Origin: Alphaproteobacteria bacterium
GTDB lineage: Bacteria > Pseudomonadota > Alphaproteobacteria > Rhodobacterales > Rhodobacteraceae
Length of the DNA: 5,464 bases
NCBI GenBank assembly: GCA_024277955.1
Contig: JAJRUE010000329.1
Location: forward strand, 1 to 5,464
Direction: 5' to 3'
Both the position numbers and the translations under genes were made by a program. Shown one piece after another: positions 1 through 5,328 of this stretch. A model generated the notes under the pieces. It was not told the DNA's origin. It did not search any database and saw only the letters and a program-made list of their open reading frames with translations. Position 1 is the first letter of the stretch; each line of letters begins with the position of its first letter.

Positions 1-163
1 CGTCAATCCTGGAGCCGGCAGGCCCTCGCAGGCAAATGACAAATCATGTGAGCGGGGGCGGAGCAGGGGCACGGACCCGTCGCGCGGGCGCCTGCGGACC
101 CTCCGCGTTGGCGCCGCACGGGGCGCGCGCGGGGGGCGTTCGCGCTGGCGGGGCAAGGTGCAC

Positions 164-204
164 GGGGCATGGGGCATGGGGCACGGGGGCGGGGCACGGG
201 GGGG
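164..204 (+). repeat. G-rich heptad repeat (GGGGCAY), G-quadruplex candidate
   Basis: Bases 164-184 are three consecutive heptads (GGGGCAT, GGGGCAT, GGGGCAC). A GGGGGC block, another GGGGCAC and a run of seven G follow. This gives six plus-strand G tracts of four or more, separated by loops of 1-3 bases, which fits the usual G-quadruplex pattern. The rest of 1-280 is GC-rich but shows no credible gene: the open frames there are low-complexity Arg/Ala/Gly/Pro translations with no recognisable family. The tract lies downstream of the minus-strand tRNA, so the G-rich strand would be the template for read-through transcription. Folding is inferred from the pattern only. Confidence 0.7.
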
Positions 205-238
205 TGTTCGCGCACGGGCGCGCTGGGGCGACCGAGGC

Positions 239-258
239 GGCATCGCGCGGCATCGCGC
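239..258. repeat. Perfect tandem 10-bp repeat
   Basis: GGCATCGCGC occurs twice back to back (239-248 and 249-258), just beyond the 3' end of the tRNA gene. It is short and may be chance duplication by slippage in GC-rich DNA. No function can be assigned. Confidence 0.6.
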
Positions 259-280
259 GCCGCCCGCGATCCCGGTCCGG

Positions 281-354
281 TAGGCCCGGAGGGACTCGAA
301 CCCCCAACCAAAGCGTTATGAGCGCTCTGCTCTGACCAATTGAGCTACAGGCCC
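281..354 (-). tRNA. tRNA with CAT anticodon, probably tRNA-Ile2 (lysidine type), otherwise elongator tRNA-Met
   Basis: The minus strand folds into a complete 74-nt cloverleaf. The acceptor arms are GGGCCTG and CGGGCCT, with a terminal G-U and an internal U-G pair. The D stem is GCTC/GAGC, the anticodon stem GAGCG/CGCTT with loop CTCATAA, the T stem GGGGG/CCCTC with loop TTCGAGT, and the discriminator is A73. The genome has CCG after A73, so the terminal A of CCA is not encoded. A paired position 1-72 and the absence of three G-C pairs next to the anticodon loop argue against initiator tRNA. C4-G69 and C5-G68 are the acceptor pairs known to favour the lysidine synthetase TilS on tRNA-Ile2 in E. 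coli. The anticodon arm also resembles E. coli tRNA-Ile2, including a G27-U43 pair. The Ile2 call is an inference; the tRNA itself is near certain. Confidence 0.95.
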
Positions 355-366
355 GACCGTGCGCCG

Positions 367-395
367 ATCACTAGCAGACCGGCGCGCGCGGTCAA
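367..395 (-). promoter_or_regulatory. Candidate promoter of the tRNA gene
   Basis: On the minus strand a TTGACC -35-like box (395-390) is followed after 16-17 bases by TAGTGAT (373-367), a weak -10 candidate. Transcription would start near 360, only a few bases before the tRNA 5' end at 354, which suits a stable-RNA promoter. The -35 match is good and the -10 match is poor. Confidence 0.45.
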
Positions 396-413
396 GCGGA
401 CAGCGCGCGCCGG
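379..413 (-). terminator. Perfect 11-bp inverted repeat downstream of the lipoprotein gene, possible terminator
   Basis: CCGGCGCGCGC (379-389) and GCGCGCGCCGG (403-413) are exact reverse complements around a 13-base loop. The hairpin begins 10 bases after the stop codon of the minus-strand lipoprotein gene. In that direction it could end transcription, but no U tract follows the stem, so a classical intrinsic terminator is not shown. The loop and one arm coincide with the -35 box and spacer of the candidate tRNA promoter. Confidence 0.45.
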
Positions 414-423
414 CCGCCGAGGC

Positions 424-936
424 TTATCGCGAGACGATGAACTGGCCGACGGAATTCTGGTTGCCGCCGGCGCCGGTGAACTGACCGGCGGCGACGGTGG
501 CGCCGGGGTTGTAGAAATCCCCCCAGAAGCTGAAGCCGGAGGTTCCCGAAAAGCCGGTCCCGTTGATCGTGCCGCTGGCCGAGTCGTTTACCGACCCGCT
601 CAGGTTCAGGTTGACCGTCCCGGCGGCGAAATCGACCCCGAAGGTCGCGGTTCCCTTGCCAAAGGGGTTCGAGCGCGACAGGTTGCGGTATTCTCCGGTG
701 AAATTGGCGGTTCCCCCTGCCGGCATCTGGGCCGCCGTCGTCAGCGGCAGGCCGCTGAAGGTTCCCGATTCGATGTCGAAGCTCAGCCCCGCGCTGGACC
801 AGTTGCCCGGCAGGCTGCATCCGGTCGCGACCGTCAGCGCCCCGAGGGCGGCAAGGGATTTTGCGAGGGGTTTTGAAAGGGGGTTTGCGAGGGGAAAATC
901 GGCAAGAACTCGTGCCGGAAATATCGAAAGACGCAC
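424..936 (-). CDS. TbpB-like beta-barrel lipoprotein (Slam-substrate type)
   Basis: A 170-aa predicted lipoprotein. The start is GTG at 936, preceded by AGGAGA at 5 bases; the open frame continues upstream to an ATG at 1065, but that region reads as non-coding. Residues 1-39 form a long signal peptide ending in VATG before Cys40, the likely lipidated cysteine. The mature part is rich in Gly, Ser, Thr, Asn and Phe, with alternating strand-like segments. Its C-terminus (about 125-170) has the pattern GTINGTGFSG, then FWGDFYNP, AAGQFTG and a final GQFIVSR, typical of the C-terminal eight-stranded barrel of transferrin-binding-protein-B-like proteins. Some members of that family are flipped to the surface by Slam translocons and some bind host proteins or metal carriers; nothing here shows a ligand. 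Residues 15-26 read PLAN-PLSK-PLAK, a 12-bp repeat in triplicate. No Slam gene or TonB receptor is in the window. The family call rests on motif style only. Confidence 0.75.
   Translation of the reverse strand: MRLSIFPARVLADFPLANPLSKPLAKSLAALGALTVATGCSLPGNWSSAGLSFDIESGTFSGLPLTTAAQMPAGGTANFTGEYRNLSRSNPFGKGTATFGVDFAAGTVNLNLSGSVNDSASGTINGTGFSGTSGFSFWGDFYNPGATVAAGQFTGAGGNQNSVGQFIVSR
859..894 (-). repeat. 12-bp tandem repeat in triplicate inside the signal peptide
   Basis: Three consecutive 12-bp units (plus strand TTTTGCGAGGGG at 859-870, TTTTGAAAGGGG at 871-882, GTTTGCGAGGGG at 883-894) encode, in minus-strand order, PLAN, PLSK and PLAK. The unit is a whole number of codons, so gain or loss of copies would keep the frame and change only the length of the signal peptide n-region. 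Confidence 0.8.
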
Positions 937-941
937 TATGG

Positions 942-947
942 TCTCCT
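942..947 (-). promoter_or_regulatory. Shine-Dalgarno site that sets the GTG start of the lipoprotein
   Basis: AGGAGA on the minus strand, followed by CCATA and then GTG at 936. This is the clearest ribosome binding site in the window. It places the start so that a signal peptide and lipobox follow directly. Confidence 0.75.
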
Positions 948-971
948 GTCTTTGAAATATGGCGTCGGTCC

Positions 972-999
972 AGTTTGCCCGCGGCGCCGGGCATGTCAA
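972..999 (-). promoter_or_regulatory. Candidate sigma-70-type promoter of the lipoprotein gene
   Basis: A consensus TTGACA (999-994, minus strand) is followed after 16 bases by CAAACT (977-972), a three-of-six match to the -10 consensus. Transcription would start near 965, giving a leader of about 30 bases before the GTG. The -35 box sits inside a dyad, GGCATG (990-995) and CATGCC (1007-1012), that could be an operator. I see no comparably clear promoter for the divergent purM in 937-1104. Confidence 0.4.
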
Positions 1000-1104
1000 T
1001 CGGGAGCATGCCGAAAATCGGTGAATCCTTTCGTAACCGGCGCGGGCGTGGACTCTGCGCCGCACTTGCTTTACGGGGACGCCAGGGCAAACCGGGGGCG
1101 CCAG

Positions 1105-2151
1105 ATGACCGACAGAACCGACGGGTTGAGCTATGCCGAGGCGGGCGTGGATATCGATGCCGGCAATGCGCTGGTCGAGCGGATCAAGCCCGCCGCCAGG
1201 GCCACGATGCGCCCCGGCGCGATGGCCGGGCTGGGGGGCTTTGGCGCGCTGTTCGACCTGCGCGCGGCGGGCTATGAGGACCCGGTGCTGGTGGCCGCCA
1301 CCGACGGGGTGGGCACCAAGCTGCGCATCGCCATCGACACCTCAGACGTGGACACGATCGGCATCGACCTGGTCGCCATGTGCGTCAACGATCTGGTGTG
1401 CCAGGGGGCCGAGCCCCTGTTTTTCCTCGACTATTTCGCAACCGGCAAGCTGGATGTGGACAGTGCCGCGCGCATCATCCAGGGCATCGCCGAGGGCTGC
1501 AAGCGCTCGGGCTGTGCGCTGATCGGCGGTGAAACCGCGGAAATGCCGGGGATGTATGACGCCGGCGATTTCGACCTGGCGGGCTTTGCGGTGGGCGCGA
1601 TGGAGCGCGGGCGCGCCTTGCCTGCGGGCGTCGCGGCGGGCGATGTGCTGCTGGGGCTGGGCAGCGACGGGGTGCATTCGAACGGCTATTCGCTGGTGCG
1701 CAAGGTGGTCGAACGCTCGGGGCTTGGCTGGGGCGATGCCTGCCCGTTCGGCGACGGCACGCTGGGGGCGGCGCTGCTGGCGCCGACCCGGCTTTACGTC
1801 ACCCAGGCGCTGGGCGCGATCCGCGAAGGCGGCGTGCATGCGCTGGCCCATATCACCGGCGGCGGGCTGACCGAAAACCTGCCCCGCGTGCTGCCCAAGG
1901 GCCTGGGCGCGCAGGTCGACCTGAACGCCTGGGATCTGCCGCCGGTCTTCCGCTGGCTGGCCGAGGTCGGCGGCATGGGCGACGCCGAGATGCTCAAGAC
2001 CTTCAACGCCGGGATCGGCATGGTGCTGGTGGTGGCGCCCGAGCGCGCCGGGGCGCTGGCCGAAATCCTGCGCGCCGCCGGCGAACGGGTGCAGGAAATC
2101 GGACGGGTGGCGCCGGGGGGCGGGGTCGCCTACAGCGGGGCGCTTCTTTGA
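1105..2151 (+). CDS. purM: Phosphoribosylformylglycinamidine cyclo-ligase (AIR synthetase)
   Basis: PurM uses ATP to close formylglycinamidine ribonucleotide (FGAM) into aminoimidazole ribonucleotide (AIR), a cytosolic step of de novo purine synthesis. From ATG 1105 the protein is 348 aa, close to the usual 345 or so. Family motifs appear in order: SYAEAGVDIDAGN (9-21), GGFGALF (44-50), the ATP-site loop ATDGVGTKL (65-73), GIDLVAMCVNDLVCQGAEP (86-104) with FFLDYFATGKLD, GGETAEMPGMY (141-151), LGSDGVHSNGYSLV, and HITGGGLTENLPR. The frame stays open upstream to 952, but the first 51 codons are unlike PurM, so the internal ATG is preferred; a GGGGG run 6 bases before it is a weak ribosome site. 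The stop codon overlaps the TTG start of purN (TTGA), implying translational coupling. All expected motifs look intact. Confidence 0.97.
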   Translation: MTDRTDGLSYAEAGVDIDAGNALVERIKPAARATMRPGAMAGLGGFGALFDLRAAGYEDPVLVAATDGVGTKLRIAIDTSDVDTIGIDLVAMCVNDLVCQGAEPLFFLDYFATGKLDVDSAARIIQGIAEGCKRSGCALIGGETAEMPGMYDAGDFDLAGFAVGAMERGRALPAGVAAGDVLLGLGSDGVHSNGYSLVRKVVERSGLGWGDACPFGDGTLGAALLAPTRLYVTQALGAIREGGVHALAHITGGGLTENLPRVLPKGLGAQVDLNAWDLPPVFRWLAEVGGMGDAEMLKTFNAGIGMVLVVAPERAGALAEILRAAGERVQEIGRVAPGGGVAYSGALL

Positions 2152-2790
2152 AACGCAGGGTCGCGATCCTGATTTCGGGCGGCGGCTCGAACATGGTGCG
2201 GCTGGTGGAAAGCATGACCGGCGACCACCCCGGTCGGGCGGTGCTGGTGCTGTCGAACGTGCCCGGCGCCGGCGGGCTGGAACGCGCGCGCGCTCGGCGT
2301 GCCCACCGCGGTGGTCGATCACCGCCCCTTTGGCAAGGACCGCGCCGCGTTTGAAGCGGAAATGCAGCGCCACCTCGAGGACGCCGGCGCGCAGGTGATC
2401 TGCACCGCCGGCTTCATGCGCATCCTGACGCCCGGCTTCATCAGCCGCTGGTCCGGGCGGATGCTGAACATCCACCCGTCGCTCTTGCCGAAATACAAGG
2501 GGCTGAACACGCATGCGCGCGCGATCGAGGCGGGCGACGCCCAAGCCGGCTGTTCGGTGCACGAGGTCACCGCCGAACTGGACGGCGGCCCGGTGCTGGG
2601 CCAGGCGCGGGTGCCGATCCTGCCCGGCGACACCCCCGAAACCCTGGCGGCGCGCGTGCTGGTCGAAGAACACCGGCTGTATCCGCGCGTGCTGCGCGGG
2701 TTTCTGGAACGGCTCGACGCGCCCGAAACCGGGGCGGCCGGCACGCAAGGGGACACACATCGCGGCGCACACGGGAAAAATGCCCGGTGA
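2148..2790 (+). pseudogene. purN: Phosphoribosylglycinamide formyltransferase (GAR transformylase), frameshifted
   Basis: PurN transfers a formyl group from 10-formyl-THF to GAR in de novo purine synthesis. Translation starts at a TTG that overlaps the purM stop, giving the usual N-terminus with SGGGSN (10-15) and GLERAR. The frame then breaks in the CG run at 2283-2293: read straight on, it ends at 2354 after 68 aa. The rest of PurN continues two bases out of phase, from LGVPTAVVDH to the stop at 2788-2790. With two bases restored, the product is 214 aa (E. coli 212) and GLERAR-ALGVPT aligns with E. coli GLERAR-QAGIAT. The formyl-transfer residues fall at Asn108, His110 (NIHPSLLPK) and Asp146 (ELDGGP), the equivalents of E. 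coli 106, 108 and 144. A GTG at 2299 could start the C-terminal 163 aa alone, but that piece lacks the N-terminal phosphate loop. It is either a real mutation or a sequencing error; everything outside the junction looks conserved. Confidence 0.93.
2283..2293 (+). repeat. CG-dinucleotide run at the purN frameshift
   Basis: Five CG units plus C lie between codons for Glu-Arg and Leu-Gly. Six units would restore the purN frame with the family's normal spacing (GLERARALGVPT). Slippage in such a run, in the cell or during sequencing, is the simplest explanation of the break. Confidence 0.8.
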
Positions 2791-2854
2791 CCCCCTTTAA
2801 CCCGCGCAAATTCGCCGTTAGGTTGCACGCCATCGCCCATTGAGAAACGAGCAG

Positions 2855-4021
2855 ATGATCACGATCACAACCACGTCGGCACTGGCCGATTTCTGCGCCC
2901 GGGCGCGCGACCAGGACTATGTGACGGTCGACACCGAATTCCTGCGCGAACGCACCTATTATTCGAAACTCTGCCTGGTGCAGCTGGCGATGCCGGGCAC
3001 AGACGACGCCGACGCGGTGCTGGTCGATCCGCTGGCCGAAGGCCTGTCGCTGGACCCGCTGTACGACCTTTTCCGCGACACGTCGGTGGTCAAGGTGTTC
3101 CACGCGGCGCGCCAGGATCTCGAGATATTCTACGTGGAAGGCGGGGTGATCCCGACGCCGCTTTTCGACACTCAGGTGGCGGCGATGGTCTGCGGGTTCG
3201 GCGAACAGGCGGGCTATGAAACGCTGGTGCGCAAGATCGCGCGCCAGTCGGTGGACAAGACCTCGCGCTTTACCGACTGGTCGCGCCGGCCGCTGAGCGA
3301 GGCGCAAAAGACCTATGCCCTGGCCGATGTCACCCATCTGCGCCAGGTCTACGAATTTCTGGCCGAGCGGCTGCGCGACACCGGCCGCCAGGGCTGGGTC
3401 GAGGAAGAGCTGAGCGTGCTCACCGATCCGGAAACCTATATCGCGCGCCCCGAAGAGGCCTGGAAACGCATCAAGACGCGCACCAGTTCCGGGCGTTTTC
3501 TGGCGATCGTGCGCGAACTGGCGCGGTTCCGCGAGGCCTACGCGCAGTCGCGCAACGTGCCGCGGTCGCGCGTCTACAAGGACGATGCGCTGCTTGAGCT
3601 GGCCTCGACCAAGCCGCGCAACATGCAGGATCTGGGCCGGTCGCGGCTGCTGCAGCGCGAGGCCCGGCGTGGTGAGATTTCCGAAGGCATCCTGGCGGCG
3701 GTGCAGGCCGGGCTGAATTGCCCGCCCGAGGACTTTCCGGTGGCGGCGGAGCGCGGCAAGCAGATCCAGGTCAACCCGGCGCTGGCCGACCTGCTGCGGG
3801 TGCTGCTGAAGGCGAAATCGGAAAACGCGGGCGTGGCGCAAAAGCTGATCGCCAATACGTCCGAGCTGGACAGGATCGCCGCCGGTCAACGTGAAGTTCG
3901 GTCTCTAACCGGTTGGCGGGCTGAAGTTTTTGGCCGTGACGCAATTCGGCTGTGCGATGGCGAAGTCGCCCTGGCGGTGCATGGCAACAGCGTGGACGTG
4001 ATCGATATCGTCGAGGACTGA
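2855..4021 (+). CDS. rnd: Ribonuclease D (DEDDy 3'-5' exoribonuclease)
   Basis: RNase D trims the 3' ends of tRNA precursors and other small structured RNAs in the cytosol. From ATG 2855 the product is 388 aa (E. coli 375). The exonuclease domain (about 1-180) shows all DEDDy residues: Asp26 and Glu28 in VDTEFLRERTYY, Asp88 in FHAARQDLEIFY, and Tyr154 and Asp158 in YALADVTHL. An HRDC nucleic-acid-binding domain follows (about 212-285: RFLAIVRELARFREAYA, then KPRNMQDLGRSRLL). A TTG at 2840 would add five residues (MRNEQ); the ATG start, MITITTTSALADFC, fits the family better, though no strong ribosome site distinguishes them. It lies 64 bases after purN on the same strand and may be read from the same transcript. 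Codon choice shifts near the 3' end (about 3880-3960: CTA, GTT, CGT, ATT, GCA), unlike the G/C-ending codons elsewhere. Confidence 0.95.
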   Translation: MITITTTSALADFCARARDQDYVTVDTEFLRERTYYSKLCLVQLAMPGTDDADAVLVDPLAEGLSLDPLYDLFRDTSVVKVFHAARQDLEIFYVEGGVIPTPLFDTQVAAMVCGFGEQAGYETLVRKIARQSVDKTSRFTDWSRRPLSEAQKTYALADVTHLRQVYEFLAERLRDTGRQGWVEEELSVLTDPETYIARPEEAWKRIKTRTSSGRFLAIVRELARFREAYAQSRNVPRSRVYKDDALLELASTKPRNMQDLGRSRLLQREARRGEISEGILAAVQAGLNCPPEDFPVAAERGKQIQVNPALADLLRVLLKAKSENAGVAQKLIANTSELDRIAAGQREVRSLTGWRAEVFGRDAIRLCDGEVALAVHGNSVDVIDIVED

Positions 4022-4187
4022 GCCCCGGTTTCAGGCCCGGGAACGCTGGCCCGTGTAACGGCGCGAAAAACAGGGGAAAAACAGCCCCGAAAAGCAGCCC
4101 CGTAACACTCTGGCCCGGAACGCCGGTCCGAAACGCAGCCCCGGCCTGACGCAGCCCCGGCCTGACGCAGCCCCGGCCTTCAGCCCC
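4021..4187. repeat. Intergenic CAGCCCCG repeat cluster with a 16-bp tandem repeat
   Basis: In the gap between the convergent rnd and lipoprotein genes, CAGCCCCG appears at 4082, 4095, 4136, 4152 and 4168, with near copies at 4021 (AGCCCCGG) and 4181 (CAGCCCCT). Three copies belong to a tandem array of the 16-mer CGCAGCCCCGGCCTGA (4134-4149, 4150-4165, partial 4166-4179). No gene is seen in 4022-4220. There is no spacer pattern like CRISPR. Confidence 0.75.
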
Positions 4188-4198
4188 TTGGTCAGGCC
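4159..4198. terminator. Possible bidirectional terminator between convergent genes
   Basis: GGCCTGAC (4159-4166, also present at 4143-4150) is the exact reverse complement of GTCAGGCC (4191-4198). The stem of 8 bp encloses 24 bases and lies between the ends of rnd (4021) and the minus-strand lipoprotein gene (4221). There is no T tract and the loop is long, so the terminator role is inferred mainly from position. Confidence 0.3.
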
Positions 4199-4220
4199 CG
4201 ATTCCCCCCCGGATCGCCGA

Positions 4221-4688
4221 TCAGGGGCGCACGGTCCGGCTGTTGCCGGCGGCCTGCACCCGCACCCGGCGCAGCCCTTGCGCCTGCGCCCGCGTCAGGT
4301 AGATCGCCGCCACCAGTTCGCGCAGCGGCGCGGGGCCTGCGGGCATCGCCACCTGCGGCGGACGCGCCCGGAAGCTGAGCGTCAGCGTGCCGTTTTCGAC
4401 CCCTTCGTTGGTCAGCCCGGCGTTGTAATAGCCTTGGGTCGGGGGCAGGGCGGTGGCGCGGATGATCACGCCGGTGGGGGTGCGTTCGGCAAAGGCGCCG
4501 GTCAGGCGGTCGACCAGGGGCCGGGTTTCGACGGTCCGGGCATATCCGCGCGCGGGCGCCAGCGACTGCACCGTGCCCGCGCCGGGGCGGAACCAGTTGA
4601 ACGGATTGAAACTGCTCAGCGACGCCCGGTTGCCGCCGGAACAGGCGGCAAGGGCAAGGGTCAGCCCAAAGGCCCAGATCTTGTGCAA
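4221..4688 (-). CDS. Small hypothetical lipoprotein
   Basis: A 155-aa protein of unknown function. It starts at TTG 4688, with GGGGGA about 7 bases upstream as a plausible ribosome site; no other start lies between it and the signal sequence. The N-terminus MHKIWAFGLTLALAACSGG is a textbook lipoprotein signal with lipobox LAAC, making Cys16 the lipidated residue. A proline/aromatic motif, FNPFNWFRPG (27-36), follows. The rest (about 45-155) looks like a small mixed alpha/beta domain: ARTVETRPLVDRLTGAFAER, then TGVIIRATALPPTQGYYNA, TLTLSFRARPP and the C-terminal RELVAAIYLTRAQAQGLRRV. It is divergent from sufE and convergent with rnd; nothing ties it functionally to either. I do not recognise the family by name. 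Envelope location (periplasmic, membrane anchored) is inferred from the signal. Confidence 0.85.
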   Translation of the reverse strand: MHKIWAFGLTLALAACSGGNRASLSSFNPFNWFRPGAGTVQSLAPARGYARTVETRPLVDRLTGAFAERTPTGVIIRATALPPTQGYYNAGLTNEGVENGTLTLSFRARPPQVAMPAGPAPLRELVAAIYLTRAQAQGLRRVRVQAAGNSRTVRP

Positions 4689-4729
4689 CCGTCCGTCCCC
4701 CGTTGACGTTTCACATCCTTCCGCGGGTC

Positions 4730-4757
4730 AGTTTAACGATATTGCGCCCCTGTGCAA
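4730..4757 (-). promoter_or_regulatory. Candidate promoter of the small lipoprotein, overlapping a dyad
   Basis: On the minus strand TTGCAC (4757-4752) and TAAACT (4735-4730) are spaced by 16 bases and could be -35 and -10 boxes; the TTG start lies about 35 bases past the expected start site. The -35 region overlaps an 18-bp dyad, ATTGCGC-CCCT-GTGCAAT (4741-4758), which pairs fully if one G-U is allowed. It sits between the divergent lipoprotein and sufE genes. Confidence 0.35.
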
Positions 4758-4857
4758 TCTTGTCGCGGGACTGGACCTTTGCACCGCCAGTGCTTAGGTC
4801 TTGGCCCAACCATTCACCACGTCACCCGCCCGTTCCACCAGCACGAAAAGCGACACC

Positions 4858-5292
4858 ATGGCCAGCGAAGCATTTGAAGAGATTGCCGAAACTTTCGAGT
4901 TCCTCGATGACTGGGAAGACCGCTATCGCCATGTGATCGAGATGGGCAAGGCGATGGCGCCGCTGGAAGAGGCGTTCCGGGTGCCGGCCACCAAGGTCGA
5001 CGGCTGCGCCAGCCAGGTCTGGATCCTGCCGGAAATCGACGGCGACGGCCCGGAGGCGGTGTTTTCCTTTCGCGGCGACAGCGACGCGATGATCGTGCGC
5101 GGCATCATCGCGATCCTGCATGCGCTCTATTCGGGGCTGACGGTGCGCGAGGTGCTGGCGGTGGACGCGGCGGCGGAAATGGCGCGGCTGGGGCTGGATC
5201 AGCACCTGTCGGCGCAGCGTTCGAACGGGCTGCGTTCGATGGTCGAACGGATCCGCAAGCTGGCCGCCGGGGCGCTGGAAACCGCCGGGTAA
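4858..5292 (+). CDS. sufE: SufE family sulfur-acceptor protein for Fe-S cluster assembly
   Basis: SufE accepts persulfide sulfur from the cysteine desulfurase SufS and passes it to the SufBCD scaffold in the cytosol. From ATG 4858 the protein is 144 aa (E. coli 138). The fold spans the whole length, beginning MASEAFEEIAETFEFLDDWEDR. The key motif is KVDGCASQVW (46-55), with Cys50 as the sulfur-accepting cysteine, matching Cys51 of E. coli. Further family segments are FSFRGDSDAMIVRGIIAIL and LGLDQHLSAQRSNGLRSMVERIR. A TTG at 4801 would add 19 residues (MAQPFTTSPARSTSTKSDT) that do not look like SufE, so the ATG is chosen although its ribosome site is weak. The gene stands alone, away from any visible suf operon. 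The related protein CsdE is an alternative name for this family. Confidence 0.95.
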   Translation: MASEAFEEIAETFEFLDDWEDRYRHVIEMGKAMAPLEEAFRVPATKVDGCASQVWILPEIDGDGPEAVFSFRGDSDAMIVRGIIAILHALYSGLTVREVLAVDAAAEMARLGLDQHLSAQRSNGLRSMVERIRKLAAGALETAG

Positions 5293-5328
5293 GAGGCTGG
5301 GCAAGGTTGCAATCGGCGGGGCCGGGGG

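Noticed and set aside
36..335. Open frames on both strands across 1-335
   Set aside because: Low-complexity Arg/Ala/Gly/Pro translations in GC-rich DNA that run through the G-rich repeat and the tRNA; no family resemblance.
952..1104. N-terminal extension of purM to a start at 952
   Set aside because: The 51 extra residues are unlike PurM, and the region holds the promoter and leader of the divergent lipoprotein.
2277..2301. Programmed ribosomal frameshift in purN
   Set aside because: The shift needs two missing or one extra base in a CG run; there is no slippery heptamer, and PurN is not known to use frameshifting. A mutation or sequencing error is simpler.
1342..2772. Long minus-strand open frame (476 codons) opposite purM and purN
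   Set aside because: It is antisense to clearly conserved purM and purN codons and its composition is that of a GC-rich mirror frame.
2567..3889. Long minus-strand open frame (440 codons) opposite rnd
   Set aside because: It covers conserved RNase D motifs on the opposite strand and shows no domain of its own.
4066..4102. Minus-strand terminator with U-rich stretches (GGGG...CCCC) in the rnd-lipoprotein gap
   Set aside because: Only a 4-bp stem forms, and it lies more than 100 bases past the lipoprotein stop.
4134..4179. CRISPR array
   Set aside because: The 16-bp units are directly adjacent with no spacers, and no cas gene is present.
4801..4857. N-terminal extension of SufE to the TTG at 4801
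   Set aside because: The added residues do not fit the family; the ATG at 4858 gives a normal-length SufE.
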